A stretch of DNA of 7,394 bases, taken from positions 1 through 7,394 of the forward strand of contig CAUJIL010000078.1 of the NCBI GenBank assembly GCA_963204845.1. Reading direction: 5' to 3'. Below are positions 5,976 to 7,394 of the stretch, one piece after another (position 1 is the stretch's first letter; every line of letters begins with the position of its first letter). This DNA comes from Pseudomonadota bacterium. Its GTDB lineage: Bacteria; Pseudomonadota; Gammaproteobacteria; Pseudomonadales; UBA5518. The notes below the pieces were generated by a model that was not told the origin of the DNA, ran no database searches, and was given only the letters and a program-made list of their open reading frames with translations. The translations under genes and the position numbers were made by a program.

Positions 5976-6580
5976 CAGCGGGCCGGCGGCGCGGAATGGC
6001 GCAGCAGGAAGCGCAGGTCGCCGAGCATCTCGCGACCGCCATGGATGGCGTCGTAGCGCATCATCACGAAACCGCGCGGATCGACCAGGTACACGCCGAC
6101 CGGCGCCCCGGGCGCACGATCGAGCAGCCGCGCTAAGGCGGCCTCGTCGTCGGCGCGCAGCGCGAGCAGGTCACCGTGCTCGCCGTGCAGCGCGGCAACG
6201 AGCGCGGCATCCACCGCGCCACCGGTGCCGACCAGCAGCCGCGCCACGCGCGGCGCATCACGGCCGAGCGCGGTGCGCACCTGGCGCGTCAGATGCACGC
6301 GTTCGCGGCAGTCCTGCGCGCACTCGCCACTGGCCACCACCAGCATCGACCAGTCACGCGCGGCGCCGGCATGGCGCCACGGCGCGCCGCCGGTTTCACG
6401 CAGCGCCACTGCGTCGATGTTCGGTGGCGGCTGCACGAGTTCGCCGCGGTTGCTGGTCGCACGCGGCACGCCGATGCCGGTGTAGTACACCAGCGTCGCG
6501 AACCCGATCACGACCAGCGGGATCACGAACATCAGGGCCACCTGCGTGCGGCGCGCAGGCGCGATGGCGAGCGTAGTCAT
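5975..6580 (-). CDS. Membrane-anchored Sco-like/thioredoxin-fold protein of the cytochrome oxidase assembly cluster
   Basis: The product is a 201-aa protein of uncharacterised function. Residues 13-33 are a transmembrane anchor (VALMFVIPLVVIGFATLVYY). The rest should be periplasmic with a thioredoxin-like layout: a strand MLVVASGECAQDC (79-91) ending in CxxxC (C87, C91), and a later strand VGVYLVDPRGFVMMRYD (161-177) that resembles the Sco LLLIDPLGRF segment. The histidine that serves as third copper ligand in Sco is not at the matching position, so classical Sco copper binding is doubtful; a thiol redox role is possible. Proteins of this type recur beside SURF1 in gammaproteobacterial oxidase clusters, usually labelled hypothetical or cytochrome oxidase-associated. 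The start is ATG 6580-6578, overlapping the surf1 stop by 4 bp, with GGGAGAGG (6596-6589) 8 nt upstream. The next gene, ctaB, begins 14 bp after its stop. Confidence 0.85.
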   Translation of the reverse strand: MTTLAIAPARRTQVALMFVIPLVVIGFATLVYYTGIGVPRATSNRGELVQPPPNIDAVALRETGGAPWRHAGAARDWSMLVVASGECAQDCRERVHLTRQVRTALGRDAPRVARLLVGTGGAVDAALVAALHGEHGDLLALRADDEAALARLLDRAPGAPVGVYLVDPRGFVMMRYDAIHGGREMLGDLRFLLRHSAPPAR

Positions 6581-7266
6581 GGATGCATCCTCTCCCGGCC
6601 GCGTGGCCACAGCCACGCCGCGACGTTGGTGCCCCCGCAGACGAACACCACGCCCAGCGCGCAGGCCATCAGGAACCACTGCAGCGCGTAGGCACGATGG
6701 TGCTCGGGGGCGAGCCGTGCCGGCAAGCCGGCCGCAGCGCCCGGCGTCTGGAGCCTGGCCAGGTACGGCACGGCCTCGAGCCCGGCGAGCGCGGCGAGCG
6801 CGCGTGGCTCGACCGCCTGCACGCGGCGCGGCCAGCCCGTGGCGTCGGGCCGCGGCTCGGTACCTGCCACGACGACCTGCACCACCGTGCGCAGTTCGTG
6901 GCGCCCCGGCGGTGTCGCGACCGCCGGCAGCCGGTCACGCGTGGGCGGCGCGGCGACCCAGCCGCGGTTCACGAACACGACCAGCCCGCTGTCGTCGCGG
7001 AACGGGCTCAGCAGCTCGTAGCCGGCGCGCCCCTCGGACACGCGGTTGTCGAGCAGGAAGTCGCGCCCCTCGATCCAGTGGCCGGAAAGCGCGAGCGGCA
7101 GGCGATCGACCGCCGCGGGCTGCGCAGCACGCAGGCTCGCGAGCGCGACCGGCGCCTGCGCGCCGCGCTGTTCGGCGAGCAGCAGCAGTTCCTCCTTGCG
7201 CTCGGCGCGTTCGAGCTGCCAGCAGCCGAGCGCGATCAGCAGCGCAACCCCGAGCGCGGTGAGCAA
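6577..7266 (-). CDS. SURF1 family cytochrome c oxidase assembly protein (5' end unresolved)
   Basis: SURF1 (Shy1) proteins are inner-membrane factors for maturation of cytochrome c oxidase subunit I, linked to haem A insertion. From the TTG at 7266 the product is 229 aa. It has an N-terminal transmembrane segment running into the family hallmark GCWQLERAERKEELL (14-28). A periplasmic domain contains LSGHWIEGRDFLLDNRV (60-76) and VVFVNRGWVAA (96-106), and a C-terminal helix lies at ALQWFLMACALGVVFVCG (194-211), followed by a short tail. TTG is the only start codon visible in this frame. However, the upstream codons still read like a natural basic N-terminus (PAFACDRRFA, to about 7296), so the true start is probably further upstream. 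Beyond about 7297 the frame turns into a Pro/Gly/Arg-rich string with no stop and no start. The 3' end overlaps the next gene by 4 bp. The family is sure, the start is not. Confidence 0.88.
   Translation of the reverse strand: MLTALGVALLIALGCWQLERAERKEELLLLAEQRGAQAPVALASLRAAQPAAVDRLPLALSGHWIEGRDFLLDNRVSEGRAGYELLSPFRDDSGLVVFVNRGWVAAPPTRDRLPAVATPPGRHELRTVVQVVVAGTEPRPDATGWPRRVQAVEPRALAALAGLEAVPYLARLQTPGAAAGLPARLAPEHHRAYALQWFLMACALGVVFVCGGTNVAAWLWPRGRERMHP
6589..6596 (-). promoter_or_regulatory. Ribosome-binding site of the Sco-like gene
   Basis: GGGAGAGG on the minus strand lies 8 nt upstream of ATG 6580, inside the last codons of surf1. It supports this start over any upstream extension of the frame. 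Confidence 0.6.
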
Positions 7267-7296
7267 GGCGAAGCGCCGGTCGCAGGCGAACGCGGG

Positions 7297-7394
7297 CCGC
7301 GGGGGGCGCCGCGGCGCGGGGGCTGCGGGGGGCGGGGGACCCCGGGGGCGCGGCGAACCTGCCGGTGTCGGGGAGGGGCCGGCACGCCCCCCCC
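7297..7394. other. G/C homopolymer-rich end, probably low-quality contig terminus
   Basis: The last ~100 bases are packed with G and C runs (GGGGGG, GGGGG, a final run of eight C). Read in the surf1 frame they give a Pro-rich string unlike any SURF1 N-terminus. No start codon, promoter or recognisable gene is visible. The change from normal coding sequence is abrupt. This suggests erroneous base calls or a poorly assembled end rather than real sequence. Confidence 0.55.

Noticed and set aside
4231..6056. Long plus-strand frames opposite sco, ctaB and the Sco-like gene (4231-5124 and 5085-6056)
   Set aside because: Both are rich in Gln/Arg/His/Ala as expected of antisense high-GC coding DNA, with no motifs, and they lie opposite confidently identified genes.

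Overview
The window is very GC-rich, densely packed bacterial chromosome. The protein families and gene order point to a gammaproteobacterium (Zur/ZnuACB beside polA, and a SURF1 - small membrane protein - CtaB - Sco assembly cluster), but nothing visible fixes the genus. Every real gene is a recognisable housekeeping or metal-homeostasis gene. I see no phage, IS element, CRISPR array, tRNA or rRNA.

Left part (1-2286, minus strand): znuA, the periplasmic zinc-binding protein, is followed 6 bases later by polA (DNA polymerase I). polA runs off the left edge, so only its 5' nuclease and part of its proofreading domain are present. Middle (2325-4370, plus strand): zur, znuC and znuB form a tightly overlapping operon for the zinc-uptake regulator, ATPase and permease. 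The two units diverge from a 38-bp region holding a near-palindromic Zur box (2309-2321). This suggests zinc-loaded Zur represses both the transporter genes and itself, and possibly polA as well.

Right part (4378-7266 and probably beyond, minus strand): an aa3-type cytochrome c oxidase assembly cluster is transcribed in the order surf1, a membrane-anchored Sco-like CxxxC protein, ctaB (haem O synthase), sco (copper chaperone). The haem A synthase gene (ctaA/COX15), often found between the second and third of these in related bacteria, is absent. znuB and sco converge with 7 bp between their stop codons, and a strong hairpin there covers both gene ends.

The last ~100 bases (about 7291-7394) are an odd G/C homopolymer-rich stretch in which the SURF1 reading frame loses sense. 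It looks like poor sequence at a contig end rather than biology. Overall this is an ordinary conserved region. The points most worth checking are polA in a Zur-controlled unit, the missing ctaA, the apparently leaderless zur start and the Sco-like protein that lacks the copper-binding histidine.
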